A stretch of 63,172 nucleotides of DNA from Siccirubricoccus soli (GCF_024178315.1 NZ_JAMZIK010000099.1:1-63172); one strand, 5' to 3'; positions 1 to 8,420 are shown, counted from the first letter of the stretch. The notes: generated by a model not told the origin, from the letters alone. A program made the numbers and translations.

Positions 1-2
1 CC

Positions 3-626
3 GCCATCGCCCCGGTGGCCGCCACGCCCTACATGCTGGTGGTGCATCCCTCCCTGCCGGTGCGCAACCTGGCGGAGCTGGTGGCCCTGGCCAAGGCGCA
101 GCCGGGGCAGCTCAACTTCGCCTCCACCGGCATGGGCACCGGCCAGCATCTGGCGGGGGAGCTGCTGAAGCGCCTGGCGGGGATCGACCTGCTGCACGTC
201 TCCTACCGCGGCAGCGGCGCGGTGCGGGCGGATCTGCTGACCGGACGCATCAACCTGATGTTCGAGAACCTGGCCCTGACCCTCGGCATGGTGCAGCGGG
301 GCGAGGTGCGCGGCATCGCCGTCACCAGCCCGGAGCGCAGCGCCCTGGCACCCGAGCTGCCGACGCTGAAGGAGCTGGGCTATCCCGGCGCGGAGGTCGA
401 GGGCTGGTTCGGGCTGCTGGGCCCGGCGCGCTTGCCGGCGGAGCAGGTGGTGCCGTTGAACCGGGCGGTGAATGCTTGGCTGGCCACGCCGGCGGCAGGG
501 CAGAAGCTGGCCGGGCTGGGCGCCCGGGTGCTGGGTGGCGGGCCGGAAGCGCTGGCCGATCTGGTGCAGCGGGAGAAGGAGAGGTGGGGGCAGGTGATCC
601 GGGAGGCCGGGATCAAGCCGGAATAG
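3..626 (+). CDS. Bug-family tripartite tricarboxylate receptor, 5' end outside window
   Basis: C-terminal 207 residues of a periplasmic solute-binding protein of the Bug/TctC family. These capture small carboxylates for TctAB-type permeases, although many are orphans. The reading frame is open to the left edge, so the start and signal peptide lie outside. Family hallmarks are the segment PYMLVVHPSLPVRNLAELV, the GTGQHLAGELLKRL stretch, the HVSYRGSG ligand-loop motif and the late GWFGLLGPA segment. No permease gene is visible. The ligand is unknown. It converges with a second Bug gene across a structured repeat. Confidence 0.9.
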   Translation, partial: AIAPVAATPYMLVVHPSLPVRNLAELVALAKAQPGQLNFASTGMGTGQHLAGELLKRLAGIDLLHVSYRGSGAVRADLLTGRINLMFENLALTLGMVQRGEVRGIAVTSPERSALAPELPTLKELGYPGAEVEGWFGLLGPARLPAEQVVPLNRAVNAWLATPAAGQKLAGLGARVLGGGPEALADLVQREKERWGQVIREAGIKPE

Positions 627-671
627 GCCGAGGCGGGCGTCGCGGCGGTGCGGCGCGCGCCCTCAAGCTCC

Positions 672-748
672 CGGTTTCCAAAGGTCCTTCGGCCTTTGGT
701 GGGGTTGGACGCATTGCGTCCAACCGCGAGAGGGCAGAGCCCCTCTCG
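672..748. repeat. Family B intergenic repeat, copy 1 (probable bidirectional terminator)
   Basis: Three consecutive stem-loops fill the gap between two convergent stops (626 and 750). The first, at 678-699, has CCAAAGG and CCTTTGG arms with a TTCG-containing loop. The second, at 704-724, pairs GTTGGACGC with GCGTCCAAC. The third, at 728-747, pairs GAGAGGG with CCCCTCTC. The first and third modules recur at 37.8 kb and 51.6 kb. Confidence 0.75.
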
Positions 749-749
749 G

Positions 750-1721
750 CTATTCGGCCCTGACCCCCGTCTCCTTCACCACCGAAGCCCACACCGCCAT
801 GTCCCGCGCCGCGAAGCTGGCGAAGTCTTCCGGGCTGCCGCCCATCGGCTCATGGGAGAACCCCGCCATGCGCCGCCGGATATCCTCCGAGGCCAGCCAG
901 CGATTGGCCTCCGCATTCAGCATTGCGATGATGCGCGGCGGCGTGCCGGCGGGGGCGGAGACGCCGAACCAGATCTCCTCATCGAAGCCCGGCAGCCCTT
1001 CCTCCGACAGCAGCGGGATCTCGGGGCTGTCCGGCGCCCGGTTCCGCCCGGTCAGCGCCAGCCCGCGCAGCCGCCCCTCCCGCCGCAGCGGGGCGGAGGC
1101 GCCGACATTGTCCATGATGTAGTCGCACTCGCCCTGCGCCACGGCCAGCAGCGCCGGCGGGCTGCCGCGATAGTGGATGGGCTCCGCCGGGAAGCCGCCG
1201 CGCAGCTTGACGCGCTCGCCCATCAACTGCCCGCCGCTGCCCAAGCCCACGCTCGCCATGTTCACCCCGGTCCGCTTGGCCCGCGCCCAGGCGAGGAATT
1301 CCTGGGTGTTGCGCGCCGGGATGCTCGGCGTGATGAGCAGGAACATGCCGTATTTGTAGGCCAGCATGATGGGCGCGAAGCTCTTCAGCGCCTCGAAGCC
1401 CGGGTCGCGCATCACCTGCGGCGCGATGGTCTGGGCGGTGTTGGAATTGAAGGTCAGGGTGTAGCCATCCGGCGGCGAGTTCGCGACATGCGCCAGGCCG
1501 ATGGTGCCGGAGGCGCCCGGCCGGTTCTCCACCACGAAGGTGCCGCCGAGCGTCCGGGACCAGTGCTCGCCGAGCGAACGGGCGTAGAAATCCTGCGGCG
1601 TGCCGGGGGTGGAGGGCATGATGATCCGCACCGGCCGGGCATTCGGATAAGCGGCCTGGGCGCGCAGCAGGCCGGGCGTGGCGAGCAGCCCGGCACTGGC
1701 CAGGATGAGCCTGCGTTGCAT
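750..1721 (-). CDS. Bug-family tripartite tricarboxylate receptor
   Basis: 323-residue periplasmic binding protein of the Bug/TctC family, full length. The start at 1721 gives a signal peptide over residues 1-23 (MQRRLILASAGLLATPGLLR then AQA). The open frame extends far upstream, but that extension is Gly/Arg/Ala-rich and not family-like. Typical segments follow: YPNARPVRIIMPSTPGTPQD, VENRPGASGTIG, and IHYRGSPPALLAVAQGE in the ligand-binding half. There is no TctA/TctB partner in the window and the substrate cannot be told. The stop sits at the right edge of the family B repeat shared with the convergent Bug gene. Confidence 0.92.
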   Translation of the reverse strand: MQRRLILASAGLLATPGLLRAQAAYPNARPVRIIMPSTPGTPQDFYARSLGEHWSRTLGGTFVVENRPGASGTIGLAHVANSPPDGYTLTFNSNTAQTIAPQVMRDPGFEALKSFAPIMLAYKYGMFLLITPSIPARNTQEFLAWARAKRTGVNMASVGLGSGGQLMGERVKLRGGFPAEPIHYRGSPPALLAVAQGECDYIMDNVGASAPLRREGRLRGLALTGRNRAPDSPEIPLLSEEGLPGFDEEIWFGVSAPAGTPPRIIAMLNAEANRWLASEDIRRRMAGFSHEPMGGSPEDFASFAARDMAVWASVVKETGVRAE

Positions 1722-1954
1722 GGACGTGTCCCCCGTGGCGGGCGCGCGGCGGCGCCGTTCCGGGGAAATATAGGTCAATCGACCAAGCTGGGGAATCGAC
1801 GCGGCTCGTGCCCCGGCGGCGGGGTCTGAGGGCCGCAGCGATGACATCTTGTGTGCTGTCCCGGCCGGGACCTGGGCCATGGGTAGACGCCCAGGAAGCC
1901 GGCCTGCGCCCTTGCCCATGGCCAGCCGGCCGCTCCCGGCCCGCCCGGGCTGCT

Positions 1955-2692
1955 TCAGTGCAGCGTCTGCGGCATCCGCCCGGGCACCGGCCCCATCAGC
2001 CCGCGGTCGATCGCCGCCCGGTAGAGCCGGGCTGCGAAGCCGGGCTTCTCCAGCAGCGCGGCCAGCACCTCCCGCGCCCGGGGCTCGGCCAGGATGCTGT
2101 CGATCTCCGCCAGATCGTCGACGCGAAGCTGCCGCGGCACCACCGGCCCGCGCTCCGGCACCGCCCCGGCGAGGAGCTGGCGCAGTACCCAGCCATCCAG
2201 CGGCGCCAGCACGCCGCAGGTCATGGCGAGGTCCGGGTCCGGCCAGGCGAGCCGCGCGCCGAAGATGCGGCCGGGCGGCGTGCGCCCGGCCAGGAAGCTG
2301 TCCCAGATGACTAGGCGCTCGCCATCCGGCAGGCGCTCCACCGCCGCGCCGCCCGCCGCCTCCGGCCCGACCAGGCGGAAGATCCCGAAGCGGGCGGATT
2401 GCAGCGCGGCCAGCATGCGCGCCTCGTCGCCGCCCTCGGCCGGGGGCGCCGCCTTGGCCTGGCGGTCGATGCCCCGCCCATGCTCCCCCAGCGGGTCCAG
2501 CACGCCAAGGTCGAAAACGGCGGCGAGCTGGGCTTCCTCCCCCGGCGCCACCGCCTTGCCATCCCACAGGGACAGCGCGCGGGCCTGCTGGGCGATGCTG
2601 GCCAGCGGCACGCGCTTCGCCGCGGCGTTCAGGATCTCGCCGCGCAGGCCACGGTAGCGGAGGTAGCGCGCCGAAGCGGGCTCCTCGCTCAA
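1955..2692 (-). CDS. Conserved hypothetical protein translationally coupled to the LDH2-family gene
   Basis: 245-residue soluble protein that I cannot assign to a family. The start is a TTG whose last two bases begin the TGA of the upstream dehydrogenase gene (TTGA overlap). That strongly suggests coupled translation and decides the start. The sequence is rich in Ala, Arg, Leu and Pro, has no membrane segment or signal, and contains the patch RFGIFRLVGPEA and an acidic/basic C-terminal half. The tight pairing suggests a job linked to the dehydrogenase. The coding call is firm from frame and coupling; the function is unknown. Confidence 0.7.
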   Translation of the reverse strand: MSEEPASARYLRYRGLRGEILNAAAKRVPLASIAQQARALSLWDGKAVAPGEEAQLAAVFDLGVLDPLGEHGRGIDRQAKAAPPAEGGDEARMLAALQSARFGIFRLVGPEAAGGAAVERLPDGERLVIWDSFLAGRTPPGRIFGARLAWPDPDLAMTCGVLAPLDGWVLRQLLAGAVPERGPVVPRQLRVDDLAEIDSILAEPRAREVLAALLEKPGFAARLYRAAIDRGLMGPVPGRMPQTLH

Positions 2693-3774
2693 TTCGGCAC
2701 CGTCACGCCCAGGCTCCGGGCGCAGCGGATGATGCTCTCCCAGGTGTCGGGCTGCAGCGGCACGCCATTGGCCAGCCGTTCCTTGCGCAGCTTGGCCTCC
2801 TTCTCTCCGGGGGCCAGCACCTCCTCGCCCGGCGTCGCGGGGCGGCAGGACTTCACCCAGGCGACGTAGTCCTGCGCCGCCTGCTTGAAGGCGGCTTCCG
2901 TGCCGAAATGCCGCGGCGAGATGTAGATGGAGAGCATGCCATTGGCGATGCGCCCGCGCGCCGTGATGGGCCCGGCGCAGCCGCCACCGGTGAACGCGCC
3001 GGCCAGCAGCTCGCACATCAGGGCCAGGCCGCTGCCCTTGTGCTCGCCGAAGGCGCGGATGGCGCCGAGGCCGTTGCCCGGGCTGCGTGGGCCGACCTGC
3101 GGATAGTCGCCGTAGAGCGTGTGCGGGTCGCTGGAGAGGGTGCCGTCCGGCTCGATCAGCGAGCCTTCCGGCAGCGGCTTGCCGCCATTGGAGGCGACGA
3201 GGACCTTGCCCTCCGCCACCAGGGAGGTGGCGAAATCCAGCACCACCGGCGGGTCGGTCGGGATGCCGATGGAGAAGGGCGCGGTCGAGAAGCGCCGCTC
3301 CGTCCCGCCGAAGGGCGCCACCAGCACGGAGCCGGCGACGTTGACGAAATGGATGGAGATGAGCCCCTCGGCCAGGGCCTGTTCGGAATAGGCGCCGATC
3401 CGGCCGACATGGCCGGCATTGCGCAGCGCGATCACCGCCGTGCCATGCTGCTTCGCCCGCTCGATGCCGAGCGCGGTGGCCTGGGGCGCCACGGTCTGGC
3501 CGAAGCCGAACTGCGCGTCCAGCAGGGCGAAGGCGCCGCCATCCATGACGATCTCGGCCTGCCGGCCGGCGACGACATAGCCCGCCTGCTGCCATTCGAC
3601 GTAGCGCGGCACGCGGACCACGCCATGGCTGTCATGCCCGGCGAGGTTGGCGCCCAGCAGATGGTGGGCGATGCGGCCCGCCTCCGCCGCGTCGCAGCCG
3701 GTGGCGCGGAAGATGCTGGCGACCAGGGATTCGAGCGTGTCGGCGGCGACGAGCACCGGAGGGAGCGTGTCCAT
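2689..3774 (-). CDS. LDH2 family malate/L-lactate/ureidoglycolate-type dehydrogenase
   Basis: 361-residue NAD(P)H-dependent 2-hydroxyacid oxidoreductase of the Ldh_2 (sulfolactate/malate/ureidoglycolate dehydrogenase) fold, unrelated to classical MDH. Diagnostic segments are HDSHGVVRVPRYV near residue 50 (catalytic His region), GHVGRIGAY, the VNVAGSVLVAPFGG nucleotide loop and GEHKGSGLALMCELLAGA. The length is normal for the family. The start at 3774 precedes MDTLPPVLVAADTLE; longer upstream frames run through non-conserved sequence. It is followed with a 4-base overlap by an unknown gene. The substrate is uncertain: malate, lactate, ureidoglycolate and sulfolactate are all possible. Confidence 0.9.
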   Translation of the reverse strand: MDTLPPVLVAADTLESLVASIFRATGCDAAEAGRIAHHLLGANLAGHDSHGVVRVPRYVEWQQAGYVVAGRQAEIVMDGGAFALLDAQFGFGQTVAPQATALGIERAKQHGTAVIALRNAGHVGRIGAYSEQALAEGLISIHFVNVAGSVLVAPFGGTERRFSTAPFSIGIPTDPPVVLDFATSLVAEGKVLVASNGGKPLPEGSLIEPDGTLSSDPHTLYGDYPQVGPRSPGNGLGAIRAFGEHKGSGLALMCELLAGAFTGGGCAGPITARGRIANGMLSIYISPRHFGTEAAFKQAAQDYVAWVKSCRPATPGEEVLAPGEKEAKLRKERLANGVPLQPDTWESIIRCARSLGVTVPN

Positions 3775-4058
3775 GAGGGGCAGTTTTCCCGCAGGGGGGC
3801 TGGGATGTCCAGGTTGCGGAAGGGCACGGCCCTCCCCGCCCCGAATGCGCCCTGGAAGGCTGTGCGAGAGCCCAGGGATCCGGCCAATCCGGGGCGCCCG
3901 CGAACCACGCAGCGGTTTGCAGGACTTCCAGGCCCGGTCAGCGCCTGAGGAATGCCCCTTCATGGTCCCCCTCGGGCATGGTTCCCCTCGGGCAACGGGG
4001 CCCCGCTCGCCATCCGGCGGGCTTGACCCCGTCCTGGCGCCCCCGGCACCTATCCCCC

Positions 4059-4811
4059 ATGGATCAGCAGAGCGAACTGGCCAAGGTGAAGGCCCGCATC
4101 CGGGCCCTCGCCGCGAAGACCGTGGAGCGCGGCTGCTCCGAGGCCGAGGCGCTGGCCGCCGCCGCCAAGGTGGGGGAGCTGCTGGAGGTCTATGGCCTTT
4201 CGATGAGCGAGGTGGAGCTGCGCGCGGAGGAATGCGTGCAGCGGCGGCTGGATTGCGCCGGGCCGCAGCGCCTCGCCCTGCGCTGGCTGTACCCGGCCCT
4301 GCTGCGCTTCTGCGAATGCCGCGGCTGGACCGATGGCAAGGCGGATTTCGTGCTCTACGGGCTGGAGCCCGATGTGCAGATGGCGGAGTACCTGCTGCGC
4401 GTCATCGAGGGCGCGCTGGCCTGGGAGGAAGGGCAGTACCGCACCAGCGCCGACTATGCCCGCAGCCGTGCCACGCCACAGACCAGGCTGCGCAGCTTCC
4501 GCTACGGCTTCGCCGACCGCATTTCGAAGCGGCTGGAGGCGATGGTGGAGGAGCGGGAGGCGGCGGCGGAGGCACGGCGCGCGGCGGCCGCGCCGGAGAT
4601 GGCCAGCGCCTCCACCGCCCTGGTGCTGGCCAAGGAGAAGAAGCTGGAGGAGGGGTTCCGCGGCCTCGGCGTGCGGCTGCGCACCGTCTACAGCACGGCG
4701 ACGGTCAGGGACCGCGGCGCCTATGGGAAGGGTGCGGCGGCGGGCGGCCGCGTGGGGCTTGGCCGGCCCGTGGGCGCCGGCGCCGGCGCCAGGCACCTGC
4801 CACGGAAGTGA
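4059..4811 (+). CDS. DUF2786 domain-containing protein
   Basis: 250 residues. The N-terminal 45 residues are a DUF2786 domain (KVKARIRALAAKTVERGC, then SEAEALAAAAKVGELLEVYG). A middle region (about 60-150) matches the companion domain usually found with DUF2786. The rest is a charged helical Ala/Glu/Arg stretch (about 150-200) with a basic Gly-rich tail. DUF2786 proteins occur in phages and bacteria and their biochemical role is not established. An HExxH protein follows 229 bases downstream on the same strand, an arrangement compatible with a functional pair. The start ATG lies just after a pyrimidine run with no strong ribosome-binding site. Confidence 0.85.
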   Translation: MDQQSELAKVKARIRALAAKTVERGCSEAEALAAAAKVGELLEVYGLSMSEVELRAEECVQRRLDCAGPQRLALRWLYPALLRFCECRGWTDGKADFVLYGLEPDVQMAEYLLRVIEGALAWEEGQYRTSADYARSRATPQTRLRSFRYGFADRISKRLEAMVEEREAAAEARRAAAAPEMASASTALVLAKEKKLEEGFRGLGVRLRTVYSTATVRDRGAYGKGAAAGGRVGLGRPVGAGAGARHLPRK

Positions 4812-4844
4812 ACCCCCTACCCTTCCTCTTCGGGCGCGCCCCCT

Positions 4845-5005
4845 GGCGCGTTCGACACCGTCGAACGCGCCTCAAGCGAACGCCGTGGGGTAGGAAGGTT
4901 GTCAAGGATGCGGCGAAGCCGCGCCGCGCTTCGCGCGGCGAAGTCCTTGACAGCCTTCCAGCCCCATGGCCCCAGGCAATACTTGCCTTCGACGCCGTCG
5001 AAGGC
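4845..5005. repeat. Family E hairpin cluster between the DUF2786 and HExxH genes
   Basis: Three nested palindromes. 4845-4871 is a perfect 12-bp stem with a 3-base loop. 4892-4959 pairs GGAAGG-x-TGTCAAGGA with TCCTTGACA-x-CCTTCC around inner GC stems. 4985-5005 pairs GCCTTCGAC with GTCGAAGGC. The first and last share the core TTCGAC-RCC-GTCGAA. A half-site with the same flank (CCGTCGAAGGC-N2-TGTCATG) recurs at about 22619-22640. Confidence 0.65.
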
Positions 5006-5040
5006 ACTGTCATGTGCCTTCGCTGGCGAGGGAGCGGGCG

Positions 5041-5475
5041 ATGAGCCGCGGCGATGCCGCCGCACGCCGCCTCTATGCCTGGGAGGATGCGGAAGTGGCA
5101 CCCCGCGATACCTCCCACGTGCCCTTCGCCCAATTGCAGGCGCTGGTGGACCATGTCTGGGCCGCCGAGGGGCTGCGCTTCCCGCCGCGCCTGCGGCCCC
5201 TGCCCCGCCAGGCGCGCGGCACCGTCGCCCGCGCCAGCCGCACCGCCATCGAGGCACCGCCCGAACTCCCCACCTGGATCCTGCTGCACGAGCTGGCCCA
5301 TGCCATGAGCAGCACGGCGGAAGGCGCCAGCGACGGCCATGGACCGCTCTTCCTCGGCCTCTACCTGCATCTGCTGGTGCGCCATGCCAGGATGCCGCGG
5401 GCGGAGCTGGAAGCCTCCCTCCGCGCCGCCGGCCTCGCCTTCGACCCCAACCCCCGCCCCGCCTTCCTCGGCTGA
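5041..5475 (+). CDS. Putative HExxH zinc metallopeptidase-like protein
   Basis: 144-residue compact protein with a clear HELAHAM motif (HExxH) at about residues 83-87, the hallmark of gluzincin-type zinc peptidases, followed by GHGPLFLGLYL. The third ligand cannot be fixed by eye, but the later His/Glu residues near HARMPRAELE are candidates. There is no signal peptide or membrane segment, so it is probably cytoplasmic. SprT-like and DUF45-like proteins have this layout, but I cannot assign a named family. It lies downstream of the DUF2786 gene, separated by a strongly structured spacer that may limit read-through. Confidence 0.75.
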   Translation: MSRGDAAARRLYAWEDAEVAPRDTSHVPFAQLQALVDHVWAAEGLRFPPRLRPLPRQARGTVARASRTAIEAPPELPTWILLHELAHAMSSTAEGASDGHGPLFLGLYLHLLVRHARMPRAELEASLRAAGLAFDPNPRPAFLG

Positions 5476-5521
5476 GCCGCCCCGCGCTACCCTGCCGCCA
5501 GCTTGACGGAGGGAACGGACC

Positions 5522-6586
5522 ATGCGGCCAAGAATCGCCTTCATCGGCGCCGGCGCGGTGGGGGGCTATGTCGGCGGCCACCTCGCCCGGCTCGGCCATG
5601 ACGTGACGCTCATCGACCCCTGGCCGGAGCATGTGGCGGCGATCCGCGCCCGCGGCCTCGCCCTCTCCGGGCTGGAGGCGGAGGAGAACGTCACGGTGCA
5701 GGTCCCGGCCCTGCATCTGACGGAGGTGCAATCCGCCTTCCGCCACCGCCCGATCGACATCGCCTTCGTCAGCGTGAAATCCTACGACACGGTCTGGGCC
5801 ACGCATCTCGTCGCGCCCTATCTGTCGGCAGGCGGCTTCGTCGTCTCCCTGCAGAATTGCATCAACGAGGAGCGCATCGCCTCGGTCGTCGGCTGGGGCA
5901 GGACGCTCGGCATGATCGCCGCCACCATCTCGGTCGACCTGTATGAGGCGGGGAAGATCCGCCGCACCGTCGGCCGCGGCGGCGCCGGCCGCACGGTCTT
6001 CGCGGTGGGGGAGGTGCATGGCCGCATCACCCCGCGGCTCGAGATGCTGCGGGACATGATCGCCGGCATCGACAGCGTGAAGGCGACGAGCAACCTCTGG
6101 GGCGAGCGCTGGTCGAAGCTCTGCGTCAACGCCATGCGCAACCCGACCAGCGCCGCCACCGGCCTGTCCGGCAACCAGTGCGACCAGCACCCGCAGATCC
6201 GCCGCTTCGCCCTGCGCATCGGGGCAGAGGCGGTGCGGATCGGCCAGGCGCTCGGCTACAGCCTGGAGAAGATCCAGGCCATGGACCCCGCCCTGCTCGC
6301 CGCCGCCGGGGAGGGCGATCCCGCGGCGCTCGAGACCGCCGAGGCGACGCTGCTGGAGAATGGCCGCAAGGCGCAGCGCAGCGACCTGCAGCGCCCCTCC
6401 ATGGCGCAGGACATGGCGAAGGGCCGCAAGACGGAGATCGACTACATCAACGGCTTCATCGCCGCGGAGGGCAGGAAGGCCGGCCTCGCCGCCCCCGCCA
6501 ACGCCGCGCTGACCGAGATCGTGAAGCGCGTGGAACGGGGCGAGATCCCGGCGCGGCCGGAGAACATCGCCGGCATCAACATCTGA
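5522..6586 (+). CDS. Ketopantoate reductase family (ApbA/PanE) oxidoreductase
   Basis: 354-residue NADPH-dependent reductase of the 2-dehydropantoate 2-reductase superfamily. The Rossmann motif GAGAVGGYVG lies at residues 8-17, and FVSVKSYDT and SLQNCINEE follow in order. The C-terminal helical domain holds the WSKLCVNAMRN segment carrying the conserved Lys and Asn of the active site. It is longer than E. coli PanE (about 300 residues), as in many paralogues acting on other 2-keto acids, so I do not name it panE. GGAGG lies 8 bases before ATG. No neighbour suggests a pathway. Confidence 0.87.
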   Translation: MRPRIAFIGAGAVGGYVGGHLARLGHDVTLIDPWPEHVAAIRARGLALSGLEAEENVTVQVPALHLTEVQSAFRHRPIDIAFVSVKSYDTVWATHLVAPYLSAGGFVVSLQNCINEERIASVVGWGRTLGMIAATISVDLYEAGKIRRTVGRGGAGRTVFAVGEVHGRITPRLEMLRDMIAGIDSVKATSNLWGERWSKLCVNAMRNPTSAATGLSGNQCDQHPQIRRFALRIGAEAVRIGQALGYSLEKIQAMDPALLAAAGEGDPAALETAEATLLENGRKAQRSDLQRPSMAQDMAKGRKTEIDYINGFIAAEGRKAGLAAPANAALTEIVKRVERGEIPARPENIAGINI

Positions 6587-6778
6587 GGCCGGCCCCGCCC
6601 GCGCCAAGGCCGGAGCAGCCGGCATCGCCGGGCGGGAACCTGTTTCCCGGCAGCCCCCGCCGCGGCCTGCGGCCCGGCGGCTGGCGCAACGCCGCACCCG
6701 CCGGATGCGCTGCTCCGGATACCCCGCCGCCTGGGGCAAGGCATCCGCTCGGACGAACCCGTCCGAGCGGATATCCTG

Positions 6779-6885
6779 CTAGAGCAGATCGCGTTCAGGT
6801 GGAATCATCTGAACGCGGGAAGATGCTCGCAAAACAACGGCCTGGAGCATGCTGCGTGAGCGCAAGCGAACGCAGCATGCTCTAG
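6779..6885. repeat. Family A intergenic repeat, copy 1, supplying the stop codon of cytochrome c
   Basis: 107-bp element bounded by CTAGAGCA and TGCTCTAG. Read on the minus strand, it begins with the cytochrome c stop (TAG) and forms a stem of 13 bp with a 12-base loop. A linker containing TTGTTTTGC follows, then a second stem of 11 bp with a 4-base loop. The downstream T-rich linker makes it a plausible terminator. Close copies lie at 16939-17044 and 36408-36514. Confidence 0.85.
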
Positions 6886-7265
6886 CTGTTCGCCCTCAGA
6901 TAGGCGATCAGGTCGTTGAGCTGCTGCTCGTTGCGCAGCCCGGGAAAGGACATGGAGCCGGCCGGCACCACCGCCTTCGGGTTGGTGATGTAGGGGCGCA
7001 GCTGATCCTCGGTCCAGGTCAGCCCGGCTTCCGCCTTGGCGCGCATGTCGGCGGAATAGCGGAAGCCCTCGATGCTCGCCGCCTTGCGCCCGACGATGCC
7101 ATGCAGGTTCGGCCCGACGCCGTTGCGCCCGCCCGCATCGATGGTGTGGCAGGCGCGGCACTGGTTGAACACGCGCTGCCCGGCAGCGGCATCCTGGGCC
7201 GCGGCAGGCAGGGCGAAACCGGCCGCCAGGCCGGCCAGAAGGGTGAGGGTCGCAGCGCGGGCCAT
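6882..7265 (-). CDS. Class I c-type cytochrome, periplasmic
   Basis: 127-residue monoheme cytochrome c. Residues 1-23 are a signal peptide ending in an AAAQ cleavage site. The heme motif CRACH follows at about 36-40. The axial methionine lies in the GSMSFPG loop near residue 107, with the usual C-terminal helix (LNDLIAYLRA). Size and order fit soluble cytochrome c2/c550-type electron carriers, so electron delivery to an oxidase such as the aa3 enzyme encoded at 21-29.7 kb is plausible but not shown. The start at 7265 was chosen because it gives the signal peptide. The TAG stop is contributed by the family A repeat. Confidence 0.92.
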   Translation of the reverse strand: MARAATLTLLAGLAAGFALPAAAQDAAAGQRVFNQCRACHTIDAGGRNGVGPNLHGIVGRKAASIEGFRYSADMRAKAEAGLTWTEDQLRPYITNPKAVVPAGSMSFPGLRNEQQLNDLIAYLRANS

Positions 7266-7357
7266 GCGGATCGGCTCCCCGGTTGTGGCCGCCGCGACAT
7301 GAGCTTGGGGCCGCGCGGCGTCAAGCCTGCCCGCTGCCGGCCAGGGCGGCGCGAAGC

Positions 7358-8308
7358 TCACCCCCAGGGGTTCCGCCGCCCGCCCGTGCTCCACGGCCCT
7401 GCCTGGCGCGGCGCCGCTTCCGGCGCCGCCCAGCCCCCGCCCCAGCCGCCCATCCCGCCGCCCGGCGCCATGGCCAGCAGCCGCGCCACCCGCTCCTCGG
7501 TCGGCGGGTGAGTGGTGAAGAGGCTGTCCAGCCGCAGGCCGGAAAGCGGGTTGACGATGAACATGTGCGCGCTGGCCGGATGCGCCTCGGCCGTCGGGTT
7601 CACGATGCCTTGCTTGTAGTGCTCCAGCTTCTGCAGCGCGCTCGCCAACCAGCGCGGATTGCCGCAGATCTCGGCGCCCAGCCGGTCCGCCTCGTATTCC
7701 CGCGCCCGGCTGATGGCCATCTGCACCAGCATGGCGGCGATGGGCCCGACGATCATCAGCAGCAGCGCGCCGATCGGGCCGAAGGGGCTGCGCCGCCCCT
7801 CCGCATCCCGCCCGCCGAACAGGAAGCCGAATTGCGCGAGCATGCCGATGGCGCCGGCCAGCGTCGCGGTGATGGTCATCAGCAGCGTGTCGCGGTGCCT
7901 GATATGCGCCAGCTCATGCGCGACCACGCCGGCCACCTCCTCCTCGCTCATCAGGTTGAGCAGGCCGGTATTGATCGCCACCGCGGCGTTCTGCGGATTG
8001 CGGCCGGTGGCGAAGGCGTTGGGCTGGTCCTCATGGATGACGTAGAGCGCCGGCATGGGCAGCCCCGCCCGCTGCACCAGCCCCTGCACCAGCTGGTACA
8101 GCCGCGGCGCGCTCTGCGGGTCGAGCGGCTGCGCATTGTGCATGGAGAGCACGACGCGGTCGCTGTTCCACCAGGCCCAGAGATTGGTGCCGCAGGCGAA
8201 GAGGAAGGCGAGCACCATCCCCTGCCGCCCGCCCATGGCGTAGCCGATGCCGAGGAACAGGGCGGTAAGCCCCGCCAGGAGAATTGCCGTCCGCAGATAG
8301 CCGCCCAT
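7358..8308 (-). CDS. htpX: Zinc metalloprotease HtpX
   Basis: 316-residue membrane-bound M48 protease involved in membrane protein quality control. Two N-terminal membrane helices (about 7-22 and 30-47) precede the zinc motif HELAH at 131-135. A further hydrophobic pair follows (about 141-166 and 178-195), then the [11 protein letters not shown] segment that supplies the third zinc ligand. The C-terminus is a Gly/Trp/Pro-rich tail. The conserved [13 protein letters not shown] segment before the active site is typical of HtpX. The start at 8308 ([13 protein letters not shown]) was preferred; the upstream extension is low-complexity. Confidence 0.95.
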   Translation of the reverse strand: MGGYLRTAILLAGLTALFLGIGYAMGGRQGMVLAFLFACGTNLWAWWNSDRVVLSMHNAQPLDPQSAPRLYQLVQGLVQRAGLPMPALYVIHEDQPNAFATGRNPQNAAVAINTGLLNLMSEEEVAGVVAHELAHIRHRDTLLMTITATLAGAIGMLAQFGFLFGGRDAEGRRSPFGPIGALLLMIVGPIAAMLVQMAISRAREYEADRLGAEICGNPRWLASALQKLEHYKQGIVNPTAEAHPASAHMFIVNPLSGLRLDSLFTTHPPTEERVARLLAMAPGGGMGGWGGGWAAPEAAPRQAGPWSTGGRRNPWG

Positions 8309-8420
8309 CGATCCCGCCCCCGGATGCCGCGTTGTCCTTGTCGTGTCCCCACCCCTTGCCGGGCGGATGTGCAGGCCCTTGCACCGAGGCCTGCTGGCCA
8401 AGCCGGCCCCGAACCCCCAG

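Noticed and set aside
4023-4056. A promoter directly before the DUF2786 gene (TTGACC with TATCCC)
   Set aside because: The spacing is 22 bases and the -10 candidate ends 2 bases before ATG, so it is not a believable promoter.
4817-6739. A 640-codon minus-strand frame across the HExxH and ketopantoate reductase genes
   Set aside because: It is antisense to two recognisable proteins and translates the family E hairpins.
6779-6885. Family A repeats as insertion-sequence ends
   Set aside because: No transposase, consistent target duplication or IS-length internal segment is present. A miniature element remains possible, but an IS is not supported.
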